DNA from: Flavivirga jejuensis
GTDB taxonomy: Bacteria; Bacteroidota; Bacteroidia; Flavobacteriales; Flavobacteriaceae
Length of the DNA: 64,000 nucleotides
Reading direction: 5' to 3'
Assembly: GCF_030540765.1 (NCBI RefSeq)
Contig: NZ_JAUOEL010000003.1
Span: 310,001-374,000 of the forward strand
In this document: piece by piece, positions 45,208-54,535 of the stretch
Layout: every line of letters begins with the position of its first letter
Position numbering within the stretch: position 1 is the first letter of the stretch
The notes under the pieces: model-generated
Told to the model about the DNA's origin: nothing
Seen by the model: only the letters and a program-made list of their open reading frames with translations
Database searches by the model: none
Position numbers and translations under genes: made by a program

Positions 45208-46218
45208 TTATTTTTTAGTTATTTTAGAGGTTGCAGACTCCATTCTGTTTCCATCTATGTCGTCGCAAACAGCATAGTTAAAACCTGGTCTTATACTATA
45301 ACCTGCATGTTCTCCAGACTTGTTAACCGCAATAAAACCGACTTGAAGATATTCCATATCCTTATGGTTTTTATGCTTATTGTAAATGCGTTCTACAATT
45401 TCTTTACAAGCTTCTAAAGGGGATTTTCCTTGACGCATTAATTCAACCACCATCGCACTACCAGCTGTTCTAATAACTGCTTCACCTAAACCTGTTGCTG
45501 CAGCTGCTCCTACTTCATTATCTAAAAAAAGACCTGCTCCAATAATAGGAGAATCTCCCACTCTACCATGCATTTTCCATGCGGCACCACTCGTGGTACA
45601 CCCGCCAGACAAATGACCTTCTTCATCTAAAACCAGCATGCTAATAGTGTCGTGATTTTCGATATTGATAACGGGTTTATATTTTGAATCTTCTAACCAT
45701 TTCTTCCAAGCTATCTTAGATTTTTCTGTAAGTAAATTTTCTTCTTCAAAACCTTCGGATAAAGCAAACTGTAAAGCACCTTTACCTGATAGCATAACAT
45801 GTGGTGTGTTAGTAAGTACTTTTTTGGCAACGGCAATAGGATGCTTAATGCTTTGTAAAAAGGACACCGAACCACAATCGCTATTTTTATCCATGATACA
45901 GGCGTCTAGTGTTACCTTTCCTTCTCTGTCGGGTAAACCACCATAACCTACGCTTCTTACTTCTGGGTCTGCTTCGGGAATACCTACTCCTGCAACAATA
46001 GCATCTAAGGCAGATTTATTATTTTTTAATTGTTTCCAAGCTTCATCATTAGCCGCTAAACCATGTCGCCACGTAGATATAATCAATGGTTTTTTTTGAG
46101 GCTTTGTATTTTTAGTTACATCATCTTTGTTCGTTGCAGATCCTCCACAACTAAAGGTTGTAGTAATCCCAACTGTTCCTATAGCAGCTTTTTTTATAAA
46201 ACGTCTTCTGCTTGACAT
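45208..46218 (-). CDS. N4-(beta-N-acetylglucosaminyl)-L-asparaginase (glycosylasparaginase)
   Basis: This 336-residue Ntn-hydrolase cleaves the amide bond between GlcNAc and Asn, the last step of N-glycoprotein breakdown. Autoproteolysis before Thr191 in NHDTISMLVLD would yield alpha and beta chains, Thr191 being the nucleophile. GGCTTSGAAWKMHGRVGDSP and GAAAATGLGEAVIRT are family hallmarks. The N-terminus MSSRRRFIKKAAIG is a twin-arginine (Tat) signal, followed by a possible lipobox TTFSCGG, so it is probably exported folded to the periplasm. It is the gene that best points to N-glycans as substrate. It is separated by 4 bases from both neighbours, a GH92 and a GHL10-like gene. Related isoaspartyl peptidases lack this sequence context, so the call is firm. 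Confidence 0.93.
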   Translation of the reverse strand: MSSRRRFIKKAAIGTVGITTTFSCGGSATNKDDVTKNTKPQKKPLIISTWRHGLAANDEAWKQLKNNKSALDAIVAGVGIPEADPEVRSVGYGGLPDREGKVTLDACIMDKNSDCGSVSFLQSIKHPIAVAKKVLTNTPHVMLSGKGALQFALSEGFEEENLLTEKSKIAWKKWLEDSKYKPVINIENHDTISMLVLDEEGHLSGGCTTSGAAWKMHGRVGDSPIIGAGLFLDNEVGAAAATGLGEAVIRTAGSAMVVELMRQGKSPLEACKEIVERIYNKHKNHKDMEYLQVGFIAVNKSGEHAGYSIRPGFNYAVCDDIDGNRMESATSKITKK

Positions 46219-46222
46219 ATCT

Positions 46223-47329
46223 TTATTTTTTTGAAGCTTTTATAATTTCAAATTGTTCTTCTGTTAGTGTATAATCATCAAAAAAGGCAACTCCTTTTGC
46301 GCCATTATCTTTTGCTAGTTGAATGGCTTCTTTTAAATCAGGATTACTCAATTTAGGAGTGTATAATCCTGTGTGTAATTCTGTTTGTTTTTCTTCTAAA
46401 TCTTGTATACCTTGCTTTGTAGCGTAACCAATCCAATCTAATTCTTCATTATAAAAATTATAATAAATCATAGGTAATACCATGTCTACTTTCCATTTAT
46501 CCCAACGTTGGCGTACCATGTGGTCTGACATTTCTGGATAAGGAAATACGGCTGCACTTAATTTTTTATCATGTTTATGCACCACGTCGTATGCTTCGTC
46601 AACTAAAGATTTAATTTCGTTTAAACGGAAGTTTTTCCATTCTATATCTATGGCTGGATTTTCCATTTTTCGAGGGTCTTTATGATGAATTTTCATAAAC
46701 TTCTCTATGCTGGCATCAGAATAATCGAAATCGTAATCTGGTAATTCTTCTTCTTGCTTTAAATTGTACTTTGGCAATAAACCTATTGGCAAATACACAT
46801 CGGGGTAACGGATATAATCTAAATGCACACTTGCAACACCTTCAACTTTAGCTAAACCTTCTACTAAACTTAAAATATGTTTTCTGGCTTCGGGATGACT
46901 TGGGGATAACCATTGGTAATACCCTACATACGGGCGCTCATCAAAACAAGATTTTCCGCTACGGCTTACCATGTACCAATCTGGGTGTTGTAAAGCAATT
47001 GAATCTCCTGGTCTGTTGGTTGTAAACATCCAGGCGTGTACTTCCAATCCTGCTTTTTTAGCTATTGGTGTTAGTCTTTTTAATAGTTTAGGGTCTGCAC
47101 CTGTATTCATTAAAACAGCATCAATCCCGTTACTTTTTAATTTATTGAAATGTACCGTGTACGCCGAATCTGATTTTTTGTGACCAACAGTAATCCAGTT
47201 CCAGTACTTAAATTTTGTAGTATTTTCTACTTCCTCGTTATTAAGTTCTGCAACGGTATTCTGTTTTGTAGCCTTGTTACACGCTACCAAACTTAGTAAA
47301 AGGCTAAAAAATGCTATTTTTAATTTCAT
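46223..47329 (-). CDS. GHL10-like putative glycoside hydrolase, lipoprotein
   Basis: This 368-residue lipoprotein (LLLSLVACNKATK) is a TIM barrel of the glycosyl-hydrolase-like 10/DUF family. The run YWNWITVGHKKSD, GIDAVLMNTG, VHAWMFTTNRPGD, GVASVHLDYIRYPDVYLP and MVLPMIYYNFYNEE is the family pattern, with HLDYIRYPD carrying a likely catalytic Asp. The function of this group is not settled; members are predicted hydrolases in carbohydrate loci. It lies between the glycosylasparaginase and a CBM9-like protein and is probably part of the same step, for example cleavage near the protein-linked end of the glycan. No signs of damage are visible, and it is 9 bases from the next gene. Confidence 0.7.
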   Translation of the reverse strand: MKLKIAFFSLLLSLVACNKATKQNTVAELNNEEVENTTKFKYWNWITVGHKKSDSAYTVHFNKLKSNGIDAVLMNTGADPKLLKRLTPIAKKAGLEVHAWMFTTNRPGDSIALQHPDWYMVSRSGKSCFDERPYVGYYQWLSPSHPEARKHILSLVEGLAKVEGVASVHLDYIRYPDVYLPIGLLPKYNLKQEEELPDYDFDYSDASIEKFMKIHHKDPRKMENPAIDIEWKNFRLNEIKSLVDEAYDVVHKHDKKLSAAVFPYPEMSDHMVRQRWDKWKVDMVLPMIYYNFYNEELDWIGYATKQGIQDLEEKQTELHTGLYTPKLSNPDLKEAIQLAKDNGAKGVAFFDDYTLTEEQFEIIKASKK

Positions 47330-47338
47330 ATGAATATA

Positions 47339-48421
47339 TTATTTTTTTGATATAAATTTTCCATCTTCTTTAACAATTAATAGCTTATTCGTAAATGGGC
47401 TTTTAATTGATAAATTGAATCCTGTGCTATGGTTTTCTAATTTTGGTTTTACTATTTTCCCTTCAACTACGATATCTGATTTTGTTAAGCTATCTAATGA
47501 AGTAAAATATTTGTTATGAGCTTTGAATTCTGCATTTTGAATTCTATACATTTTATACAATTCCCATTTTATTTTTTCGTCTTCAGGAATTTTAAAATGG
47601 TTTTCTTTCTTTGGTGATTCTGATGAAAAATATACATAACCCCATTTTTCTGGTTCGTGCATATTAATGACTCCCATTGGCGACCACACCCAGTTGTATT
47701 CATGTAAAAGTTTACCGTTGGCACCTCTTTTTCTTTCATATTTACCGTCGGTTATCTGAAAATCCCAATTGACTCTTGAGAAATTGACTCTCCAATATGT
47801 ATCGGTAGGCACATTTTTTTGAAAATAACCTGTTTTGTATACAGCCCAAGGAATGGCTATTTCTAATGTCCAACCTTCGTCTTTATCTTCAGGATTATTA
47901 ATAGTTCCGTTAACTTTTACGGCAGACTTTAATCCTGTAATATTCCAATCGTTTAACACTGCATTATTATTTCTGTATGGTTTTGTAATGAATAAATCCC
48001 AAACGGTATTTAGTGCATTAATTTCTAATTCGTAATAATTATGGGTATCACCATCTGGTTCAATAAACACCTCAAAATCATTATCATAAAAAATAATAGT
48101 ATCCCTTTTAGTTAAATTAGCCCATACATGCGGGGCTTCCATTTTTGCTAGAATGTAATAATACGTGTCATCCCACAGCATTTTAACTTGCGTTTTATAT
48201 TTTGGCTGTTTTTCACCTTCTATATCTGTAAAAGGTTCAGACCAAGCCATGTTGCGCCATGCGGCATCTAAACCTTCGCCATCAATATTAATTTTTTGTG
48301 ATGTTTTGTAAGCCGTATACGTTTTAGGCACTATTTCTTCTATCTCCTCTGTAGTCTGAGCGCAGGCTACAGAAGAAACACCTATTAAGATAAACCATAA
48401 ATATTTACCTAAAAAATCCAT
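47339..48421 (-). CDS. CBM9-like carbohydrate-binding protein
   Basis: This 360-residue protein has the signal MDFLGKYLWFILIGVSSVAC, where the Cys before AQTTEE may be lipidated. The fold is a family 9-type sandwich (carbohydrate-binding family 9-like): INIDGEGLDAAWRNMAWSEP, VKMLWDDTYYYILAKMEAPH, DTIIFYDNDFEVFIEPDGD, YYELEINALNTVWDLF and IPWAVYKTG are all in order through about residue 230. The last 130 residues are Lys/Asn rich with no recognised domain. Such stand-alone proteins often follow enzymes in marine Bacteroidota loci, and they bind sugar chains or act in an unsettled way. The position between GHL10-like and GH130 genes suggests a role with mannose or GlcNAc chains. Confidence 0.8.
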   Translation of the reverse strand: MDFLGKYLWFILIGVSSVACAQTTEEIEEIVPKTYTAYKTSQKINIDGEGLDAAWRNMAWSEPFTDIEGEKQPKYKTQVKMLWDDTYYYILAKMEAPHVWANLTKRDTIIFYDNDFEVFIEPDGDTHNYYELEINALNTVWDLFITKPYRNNNAVLNDWNITGLKSAVKVNGTINNPEDKDEGWTLEIAIPWAVYKTGYFQKNVPTDTYWRVNFSRVNWDFQITDGKYERKRGANGKLLHEYNWVWSPMGVINMHEPEKWGYVYFSSESPKKENHFKIPEDEKIKWELYKMYRIQNAEFKAHNKYFTSLDSLTKSDIVVEGKIVKPKLENHSTGFNLSIKSPFTNKLLIVKEDGKFISKK

Positions 48422-48432
48422 CTATTGAGTTA

Positions 48433-49404
48433 TTATAAACTATTGTTTTTTGTAAAGCTAACAATTTCACTAATGCGCCCAAAAGCCAATGCTACTACAG
48501 TATCGGCGGCACCATAATATACGGCTAATTTATCTTCTTTTATATCATGTAAAGCGGCACATGGAAATACCACATTTGGTACATCGCCAATTTGTTCGTA
48601 AGTTTCTGCGGGTCCTAAGATATAAGGTTGCGTTCTGTATTTTAGTTCTTCAGGTTTGTTTTCATCTAAAATAGCGGCTCCCATAGCATATCTAAATCCA
48701 TTGCAAGTGTTAATAACACCGTGATACAACATCAGCCAACCTTCATCTGTAAGTATTGGAATTGGCCCTGCTCCCACTTTTGTACATTGCCAGGCACTGT
48801 CTTGAAATTTAGAGGCCTTCATAACGCATCGGTGTTCTCCCCAATACTTCATATCTGGGCTGTAGCTTATATATATGTCTCCAAATGGTGTATGACCATT
48901 ATCACTTGGTCGGCTCAACATAGCGTATTTGCCATTTATTTTTTTTGGAAATAAGACCCCATTTCTATTAAACGGTAAAAAGGCATTTTCGCACTGAAAG
49001 AATTCCTTAAAATCAAAAGTATAACCAATACCTATAGTTGGTCCGTTATAGCCATTACACCAAGTCACCCAAAAACGATCTTCTATAAACACAACGCGTG
49101 GGTCGTATTTATATTCAGAATCAATCATATTGGTATTTCCTGCTTTCATTTTAATGGGTTCGTGTTCAATATCCCAGTTAATGCCACCTTTACTAAAACC
49201 AGCGAAGATATTCATCTGCACTGCTTTATTATCGCATCTAAAAACACCTGCAAAACCATCTTTAAAAGGCACAACCGCACTATTAAAAACACTATTAGAT
49301 GTTGGTATGGCATACCTATCTATAATAGGATTTTGAGAATAACGCCACATAACATCGTTACAGTTTTCTGGCTTGTCTTGCCATGGCATAGCATTTATTT
49401 TCAT
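48433..49404 (-). CDS. GH130 mannoside phosphorylase, probably Man-beta-1,4-GlcNAc phosphorylase
   Basis: This 323-residue protein has no signal peptide, so it is cytoplasmic. It has the GH130 five-bladed propeller pattern: [40 protein letters not shown] with catalytic Asp101, and [23 protein letters not shown], plus the His and Arg phosphate-binding residues. The size and motifs match the GH130_2 branch, whose known members phosphorolyse beta-1,4-mannosyl-GlcNAc from the N-glycan core (UhgbMP type). The product would be mannose-1-phosphate and GlcNAc. Context supports it: the symporter gene starts 2 bases upstream, and GH92 and glycosylasparaginase are in the same run. The alternative, beta-1,4-mannosyl-glucose phosphorylase, is less likely here. 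Confidence 0.88.
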   Translation of the reverse strand: MKINAMPWQDKPENCNDVMWRYSQNPIIDRYAIPTSNSVFNSAVVPFKDGFAGVFRCDNKAVQMNIFAGFSKGGINWDIEHEPIKMKAGNTNMIDSEYKYDPRVVFIEDRFWVTWCNGYNGPTIGIGYTFDFKEFFQCENAFLPFNRNGVLFPKKINGKYAMLSRPSDNGHTPFGDIYISYSPDMKYWGEHRCVMKASKFQDSAWQCTKVGAGPIPILTDEGWLMLYHGVINTCNGFRYAMGAAILDENKPEELKYRTQPYILGPAETYEQIGDVPNVVFPCAALHDIKEDKLAVYYGAADTVVALAFGRISEIVSFTKNNSL

Positions 49405-49406
49405 TC

Positions 49407-51284
49407 TTAATCTTTATATTTTTTAACTTTATCTAACCATGTGAATTTTAATATAATTGATGTTATTAAAAACACGAATAAGGTTATTAATGTTTTTGGA
49501 TAATCTCTAATCATAAAATATATTGGCAATAGAATCATACTGGATTGCCAAATAATCCCAATAACACAATTTAACATATCTCCTACAAAATCGGTGTTTT
49601 TGGTAATGGTATTGTTTTCAATTTTAAGGGCTTTATAAACTGGACTCCAAAACCCCCATGGACGGATATTAAAATAGAACTCTTTTAATGTATTCATGTT
49701 GGTTGCAGGTGTTAAAAGTGTCCCTAAAAACGACCCTAATAATGAAACTGTAAAAATAACAGGAAAAACATAAATAGCTGGAATTTGAGCTAAAAAATAC
49801 AAATTAGTATCTATATCAAAATTCGCTTTATTCTGGTCTAACAAAAATTGCAAGGTGGCAATAATCAACCCTGAAGTCATACCCCAGAAATACCCCCAAC
49901 CATTAAAACGCCACCAGATCCATTTTAAAAAATTAGCAGCGACATAACCTCCATAGAGGGCACTTGTAATCCAAAGGGTTAATGAATTAATTGAATCTGC
50001 AAAGAAGCCCATAATCACCCCTAAAGTAACTACTGAGAACGATGCAATATGACTCACTTTTATATAATGTTTATCTAAAGCTTTTGGTTTAAAATATTTT
50101 TTATAAATGTCATTTACTATATATGCAGGAGCCGAATTTACAAAGGCTGAAAATGTAGACATAAATGCCGCTAAAAGCCCCGCAAGCAATAATCCCTTTA
50201 TTCCTACAGGGATATGGAAATTGATAATTTTAGGCAAAATAATTTCTAAATCCCCTAAACATAATTGACCCGATAGCGCCATTTCTGGAGCTAAAAACAC
50301 TAAGCCAAGAACTACTATCCCTCCAATAAGCAAGTAACGCGGAATGAATAAAATTAAGTTTGTAAATCCACTCATATATGCTGCTTCTTTTACCGTTCTA
50401 GTCGATAAAATACGCTGCATATCAAAGCCAGGTGTCGGACCAGCAATACTTGCAAAAAACCCTTTAAAAAGAGACATTCCTATAAGAGCTCCAAACATTT
50501 TATAACCCTGAGTATCTATTAGATTATTAAATGCTTCGTACTTGCCCGTCCATGAACCTTCGAGTTCGCTTCTAAAGAAAATACTAGCCCATTCTGCTGA
50601 AATAACATTACTTATTTCAACATCAGTTACTGTAACAAAAGCATAAATGGCAACTAAAACTCCTGCAATCACCATAATACCATATTGCAATACTTCTGTA
50701 GCCACAACCGAAAACATACCGCCTTTAATGGTATAGATTGTTGTTAAAAATATAATTAATAATGCATAGCTTTGATCTGATGTTAAAAGAATGCTTTCAT
50801 TAAAAATGATTGACATATCCCAAGGTAAAATAATAGTCATAAACTTACCTACACCTTCAAAAAAATAAGCAATCCAACCTATCGCTGCTACTATAGCAAA
50901 AATAGCGACTATAAGATGTGAGGCTCTACCAGCTTTACCATCTCCAAAACGTGTTAAAATCCATTCCGACCCAGTCATAATGTTTGAACGCCTAATCCAA
51001 GCTGCTAAAAAAATCATGATGAAAATCTGATTCCAAACAGGCCACAGCCACATAAACATAAAGCTCTTAGCTCCATATAAAAACAGGACACCAACCATCC
51101 ACGCTGTTCCAGAAACATCAAACATTCCAGACCCGTTACTTAATCCTAGATAGTACCATTTAATTGTTTTTCCTCCAAGAAAATAAGAGGTTAATCCTTT
51201 TGAAGCACGTTTTGAAACCCATATACCAACACCTAGCGTTAATACAATATAAAATATTATTATTAAAACGTCTATAGTATCCAT
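49407..51284 (-). CDS. SSS-family sodium:solute symporter
   Basis: This is a 625-residue polytopic membrane protein with 13-14 predicted hydrophobic spans. [20 protein letters not shown] and [20 protein letters not shown] are the N-terminal signature of the solute:sodium symporter family (as in SglT/NanT-like proteins). A long hydrophilic loop precedes the last spans. In a locus with cytoplasmic GH130 it would import a mono- or disaccharide such as Man-GlcNAc, fucose, GlcNAc or mannose. Its start overlaps the GH92 stop by one base (TAATG), and its stop is 2 bases before GH130, so it is translated with both. The substrate is not readable from sequence. Confidence 0.88.
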   Translation of the reverse strand: MDTIDVLIIIFYIVLTLGVGIWVSKRASKGLTSYFLGGKTIKWYYLGLSNGSGMFDVSGTAWMVGVLFLYGAKSFMFMWLWPVWNQIFIMIFLAAWIRRSNIMTGSEWILTRFGDGKAGRASHLIVAIFAIVAAIGWIAYFFEGVGKFMTIILPWDMSIIFNESILLTSDQSYALLIIFLTTIYTIKGGMFSVVATEVLQYGIMVIAGVLVAIYAFVTVTDVEISNVISAEWASIFFRSELEGSWTGKYEAFNNLIDTQGYKMFGALIGMSLFKGFFASIAGPTPGFDMQRILSTRTVKEAAYMSGFTNLILFIPRYLLIGGIVVLGLVFLAPEMALSGQLCLGDLEIILPKIINFHIPVGIKGLLLAGLLAAFMSTFSAFVNSAPAYIVNDIYKKYFKPKALDKHYIKVSHIASFSVVTLGVIMGFFADSINSLTLWITSALYGGYVAANFLKWIWWRFNGWGYFWGMTSGLIIATLQFLLDQNKANFDIDTNLYFLAQIPAIYVFPVIFTVSLLGSFLGTLLTPATNMNTLKEFYFNIRPWGFWSPVYKALKIENNTITKNTDFVGDMLNCVIGIIWQSSMILLPIYFMIRDYPKTLITLFVFLITSIILKFTWLDKVKKYKD

Positions 51285-53539
51285 TATTGGTGTATGTTTT
51301 TAGTAATACCCCAGTTTTTATTGGGTGTGTCTCCCATAACAAAATGAAGTGTTCCTCCATTTAATATTTGTTTATGCGAAATTGTAGTTTGGTTGAATAC
51401 CTTTTTGTTAAGTGTTGCAGATTGTATGTAAATATTTTTATTTGAAACATGTTCAGCTTCAATGGTGAATGTTTTTTCTTTTGAAACATTCATAGTCGTT
51501 TTCTCGAAAATGGGACTTCCTATTTCGTATTCGGTTGAAGCTGGATTCATAGCATATAAACCGATAGAGCTTAATGCATACCATGCACTCATTTGCCCAC
51601 AATCTTCATTACCACTTAAACCATTAGGTGTTGTATTGTATTGTGTGTCTAAAATATGTCTCGCCCAATATTGTGTGCGCCATGGTTTATTAGCACGGTT
51701 AAACATATAGGCTATATGGTGACTTGGTTCATTACCGTGTGCATACTGCCCGATTAAACCAGAAATATCAGCAGATGTGTTATCTCCAGTAATTTCTGAG
51801 CTCTCGGTAAATAATTGCTCCAATCGGTTTGTGAAAATTTCATTACCTCCATGTAAGGAAGCTATGTTTTCAACATCATGTGGTACAAACCAACTATGCT
51901 GCCATGCATTGCCTTCGGTGTAATCGGTATGTTCTCTATGGTTAGAATATTTAGCATCAAAAGGCTCATGCCACGATGCGCCATCTTCAGATTTACCACG
52001 CATAAAACCTGTTTCGGCATCGAATAAATGTTGATATGCTTTGGATCTGTTTAAAAAGAATTTATAATCTTCTTCTTTCCCCAGTGCTTTTGCCATTTGC
52101 GCCACACACCAATCATCATAAGCATATTCTAATGTAATAGTAACCGATTCATCTAACAAATTATAAGGAATGTAACCGTATTTTTTATAATGGTTTAGCC
52201 CACGTTCGTTTTGCATCATGGTAGCTTTCATGGCTTCATAAGCTTTTTCAGCATCAAAGCCTTTAATACCCTTTAAATAAGCTTCTACAATTACAGGAAT
52301 GGAATGATAGCCCGTCATCGTATTGGTTTCATTTCCATAAAGCGTCCAAACAGGTAATATGTTTTTGGTTTCGTAATATGCCAGCATGGTGTTTGTTATA
52401 TCGGCCACTTTATCTGGAGCTAATAACGTTAATAATGGATGTTCTGCTCTGAATGTATCCCACAACGATAATGTTGAATATGCGGTGTAATTTTCGGCAG
52501 TTACTATGCTATCATTTTCTTTTCTGAATTGCCCGTTTTTATCACTGAAAGTAACTGGTGCCAATTGCGCATGGTACATAGCGGTGTAAAAAATGGTTTT
52601 TAAAGAATCAATGGGCGTTTCTACTTTAATTTTAGACAATGCTTGATTCCATGTGCTTTCTGATTGTGCTTTTACAGCTTCAAAATCAAAACCTTCTTTA
52701 TCTAAATTTTCTTTAGCATTTTCTACGCTTACAGAAGATAATGCCACTTTTACTAACAATTGGCTGCCCTCGTTCTCATTAAAAAAGAATTGCGCCGCAG
52801 ATTTTATAGTATGTTCATCAATTTTTTCAACATTTTTTTCATCTGAAACCAAATTATTTTTAGTTATTGGTTTTGAAAATTTTGCAACAAAAAACACTTT
52901 TTGGTTTTTTGCCCAACCTGTGCTAAAACGATGGCCAATTATAGTGTAATCATCTTCAATTTTTATAGATGTATTTGTGGCTTTATCCCAATTGATGCCA
53001 AAACCTAAATCAACAATAACAGATTGCTTATCACCATCTTTAAAAGTGTATTTATGAAACGCAGTACGCAACGATGTTGTTAACTCTACATTTACATTAT
53101 GATCATTAAGAAAGACTTGATAGTATCCTGGACTCGCTTTTTCATTTGCATGGCTGTATGATGATTTATAAGTTAGTGAATCGCGAGACTTAGGCATTTT
53201 AGATAAATCTACCGCTTTGTTTATTGGCATAAATAACACATCGGCTAAATCTCCAATACCAGTTCCACTCAAACTTAAATGGCTAAAACCAATAGCAATT
53301 GAATCTGAGTAATGATAACCCGAACACCAATCCCAACTGCTTATACCATTTACAGGACTAACTTGAAGCATCCCAAATGGCACTGTTGCTCCTGGGTATG
53401 TATGTCCGTGACCGCCTGTACCTATAAAAGGGTCTACATAACTAATTAACCGTTCTGGTTTAGTCTTTTTTTTCTCAACGTTTTTATTACAACTAATAAT
53501 AAAAATTACGGACAAAAAAAGAAGGGTAGTATTCTTCAT
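51284..53539 (-). CDS. GH92 alpha-mannosidase, lipoprotein
   Basis: This is a 751-residue GH92 exo-mannosidase. The frame opens at 53623, but the ATG at 53539 (MKNTTLLFLSVIFIISCNKN) gives a proper lipoprotein signal and I take that as the start. The sandwich begins YVDPFIGTGGHGHTYPGATV, with GFSHLSLSGTGIGDLAD. HGNEPSHHIAYM near residue 600 and CGNEDCGQMSAWYA near 645 are the active-site loops, the same forms as in the GH92 at 7572. It is the first gene of the long transcription unit 53539-33817, so it is likely to be the most expressed mannosidase of the locus. The gene-free stretch upstream (53540-54535) is the natural place for its promoter. Confidence 0.94.
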   Translation of the reverse strand: MKNTTLLFLSVIFIISCNKNVEKKKTKPERLISYVDPFIGTGGHGHTYPGATVPFGMLQVSPVNGISSWDWCSGYHYSDSIAIGFSHLSLSGTGIGDLADVLFMPINKAVDLSKMPKSRDSLTYKSSYSHANEKASPGYYQVFLNDHNVNVELTTSLRTAFHKYTFKDGDKQSVIVDLGFGINWDKATNTSIKIEDDYTIIGHRFSTGWAKNQKVFFVAKFSKPITKNNLVSDEKNVEKIDEHTIKSAAQFFFNENEGSQLLVKVALSSVSVENAKENLDKEGFDFEAVKAQSESTWNQALSKIKVETPIDSLKTIFYTAMYHAQLAPVTFSDKNGQFRKENDSIVTAENYTAYSTLSLWDTFRAEHPLLTLLAPDKVADITNTMLAYYETKNILPVWTLYGNETNTMTGYHSIPVIVEAYLKGIKGFDAEKAYEAMKATMMQNERGLNHYKKYGYIPYNLLDESVTITLEYAYDDWCVAQMAKALGKEEDYKFFLNRSKAYQHLFDAETGFMRGKSEDGASWHEPFDAKYSNHREHTDYTEGNAWQHSWFVPHDVENIASLHGGNEIFTNRLEQLFTESSEITGDNTSADISGLIGQYAHGNEPSHHIAYMFNRANKPWRTQYWARHILDTQYNTTPNGLSGNEDCGQMSAWYALSSIGLYAMNPASTEYEIGSPIFEKTTMNVSKEKTFTIEAEHVSNKNIYIQSATLNKKVFNQTTISHKQILNGGTLHFVMGDTPNKNWGITKNIHQ

Positions 53540-54110
53540 AAAATGGTTTATCGATTTGACTATATAAAAATTAATAAATTTAACAATTATTAAAAGTAAT
53601 TTAGACGGACAACGCATTAACACAGCTAAACATCAAAAAAAAAGTTTGAAATCAATTTTTAAAATAGTCCTCTTTATTGAATATATTTAAAACATCATGT
53701 CATTTTTTGACCCATCTATTTTACTATCATTATTCCTTAAATGGGACGAAATTCATGAAAGCACTAAAATAAAAGTAAAAGGCATTAAACCTAGATCCAC
53801 TAAAAAGCGGAATTAGTCTACCTACTGGCAAAGCTACGGTGTACCCACATTCTTTTTTTAAAGAAGAGGTATATTTTATTATTTACTTTTAGTTCACAAA
53901 TCTTATTTGATAAAAATAGGAGTTCATGAATCTTCGATTTCTTTTTCTCGTCCAAAGAAAAGTAACAAACCTGTCTGCCGTTCAATGTCATTAAATTAAG
54001 GCTAAAACGTCAGTCTAAGATCTGTGTTAAAAATTTTAACTAGCGTATGAAATGACGTAATTGGGGTATCATCTTATGTTTGCAAAAGGTTCGTATCATT
54101 CAGAAGGAGG

Positions 54111-54153
54111 TACGACTGAAGAATCTATAGAAATTAATAATAAAGATTCTTCG
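54111..54153. repeat. Palindromic intergenic repeat, copy 1
   Basis: TACGACTGAAGAATCT is followed after about 16 bases by AAAGATTCTTCG, giving 9-base complementary arms GAAGAATC and GATTCTTC. The flanks (CATTCAGAAGGAGG to the left, ACTCCGAC to the right) resemble intergenic palindromes common in Flavobacteriia genomes (GAAGAATCT / AGATTCTTCGACTCCG). It aligns with a second degenerate copy at 54277-54319. Confidence 0.6.
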
Positions 54154-54276
54154 ACTCCGACAATTGCCGGAATGCTCTGAATTACAAACGATTGAAAATT
54201 AGGTATTTATAAAAAAAACATCAATAATAGGCTATCGAAAACAAAATATATTTTGTTTGAAGATATAAGCGAAGCT

Positions 54277-54319
54277 TACGACTAAAGAATCTTTATAATT
54301 AATCTCTAAAGATCTTACG
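54277..54319. repeat. Palindromic intergenic repeat, degenerate copy 2
   Basis: TTACGACTAAAGAATCTTTA, then AATTAATCTCTAAAGATCTT, matches copy 1 at 54111-54153 over most positions in the same orientation, about 166 bases away. The arms AAAGAATCTTTA and TAAAGATCTT are weaker than in copy 1. Two nearby copies suggest a once-mobile or amplified small element that is now decaying. Confidence 0.5.
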
Positions 54320-54377
54320 GCACAATTAAGGTTTCTTTGTCTAAGCCAATACTGCTTAAAGGAACTTACTGCGTTGT

Positions 54378-54401
54378 GCAGGTATCTTAGAATATACCTG
54401 C
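54378..54401. repeat. Small hairpin
   Basis: Eight-base arms GCAGGTAT (54378-54385) and ATACCTGC (54394-54401) enclose an 8-base loop, with TTTT after it on the plus strand. The flanks TTTCTTTGT and ACTAAGAAA are also nearly complementary and extend the fold. There is no gene on the plus strand to terminate, so the role is unclear; a structured RNA fragment is possible. Confidence 0.4.
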
Positions 54402-54435
54402 TTTTAACACTAAGAAACTATTTTTTTTGAAATAG

Positions 54436-54504
54436 GTTTAGTTAGCGGACTACTGTGATGTTAAACAACTACAAAAAACACCACTTAGTAGTCCCAACTA
54501 AACT
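54436..54504 (-). terminator. Large hairpin downstream of nagB
   Basis: The arms on the minus strand begin AGTTTAGTTGGGACTACTAA and end AGTAGTCCGCTAACTAAACC. They pair over about 20 bases with small bulges, around a loop that includes TTTTTTG. It starts about 31 bases past the nagB stop and is probably the 3'-end structure of the permease-nagB transcript. There is no T-run directly after the stem, so it may be a processing or stability hairpin more than a textbook terminator. Confidence 0.5.
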
Positions 54505-54535
54505 AATCAACTCGATTAACAAACTAAAATAACTT

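Larger units (their letters stand above)
53540..54535. other. About 1 kb gene-free stretch with palindromic repeats
   Basis: No convincing gene is visible here on either strand. A short plus-strand ORF at 53697-53819 has no recognisable product. The stretch from 53930 to 54010 resembles intergenic boilerplate I associate with Bacteroidota, but I cannot verify that. From 54087 there are two degenerate copies of a palindromic element, a small hairpin at 54378-54401 and a large hairpin at 54436-54504, listed separately. The promoter of the unit starting with GH92 (53539) and the 3' end of nagB must lie here. Confidence 0.6.

Noticed and set aside
53540-53623. N-terminal extension of the GH92 to 53623
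   Set aside because: The extra 28 residues do not form a signal and precede a perfect lipoprotein signal starting at 53539.
53697-53819. Short plus-strand ORF of about 40 codons (begins MSFFDPSILL)
   Set aside because: No ribosome-binding site, no recognised family, stands alone in a region of decayed sequence; probably chance.
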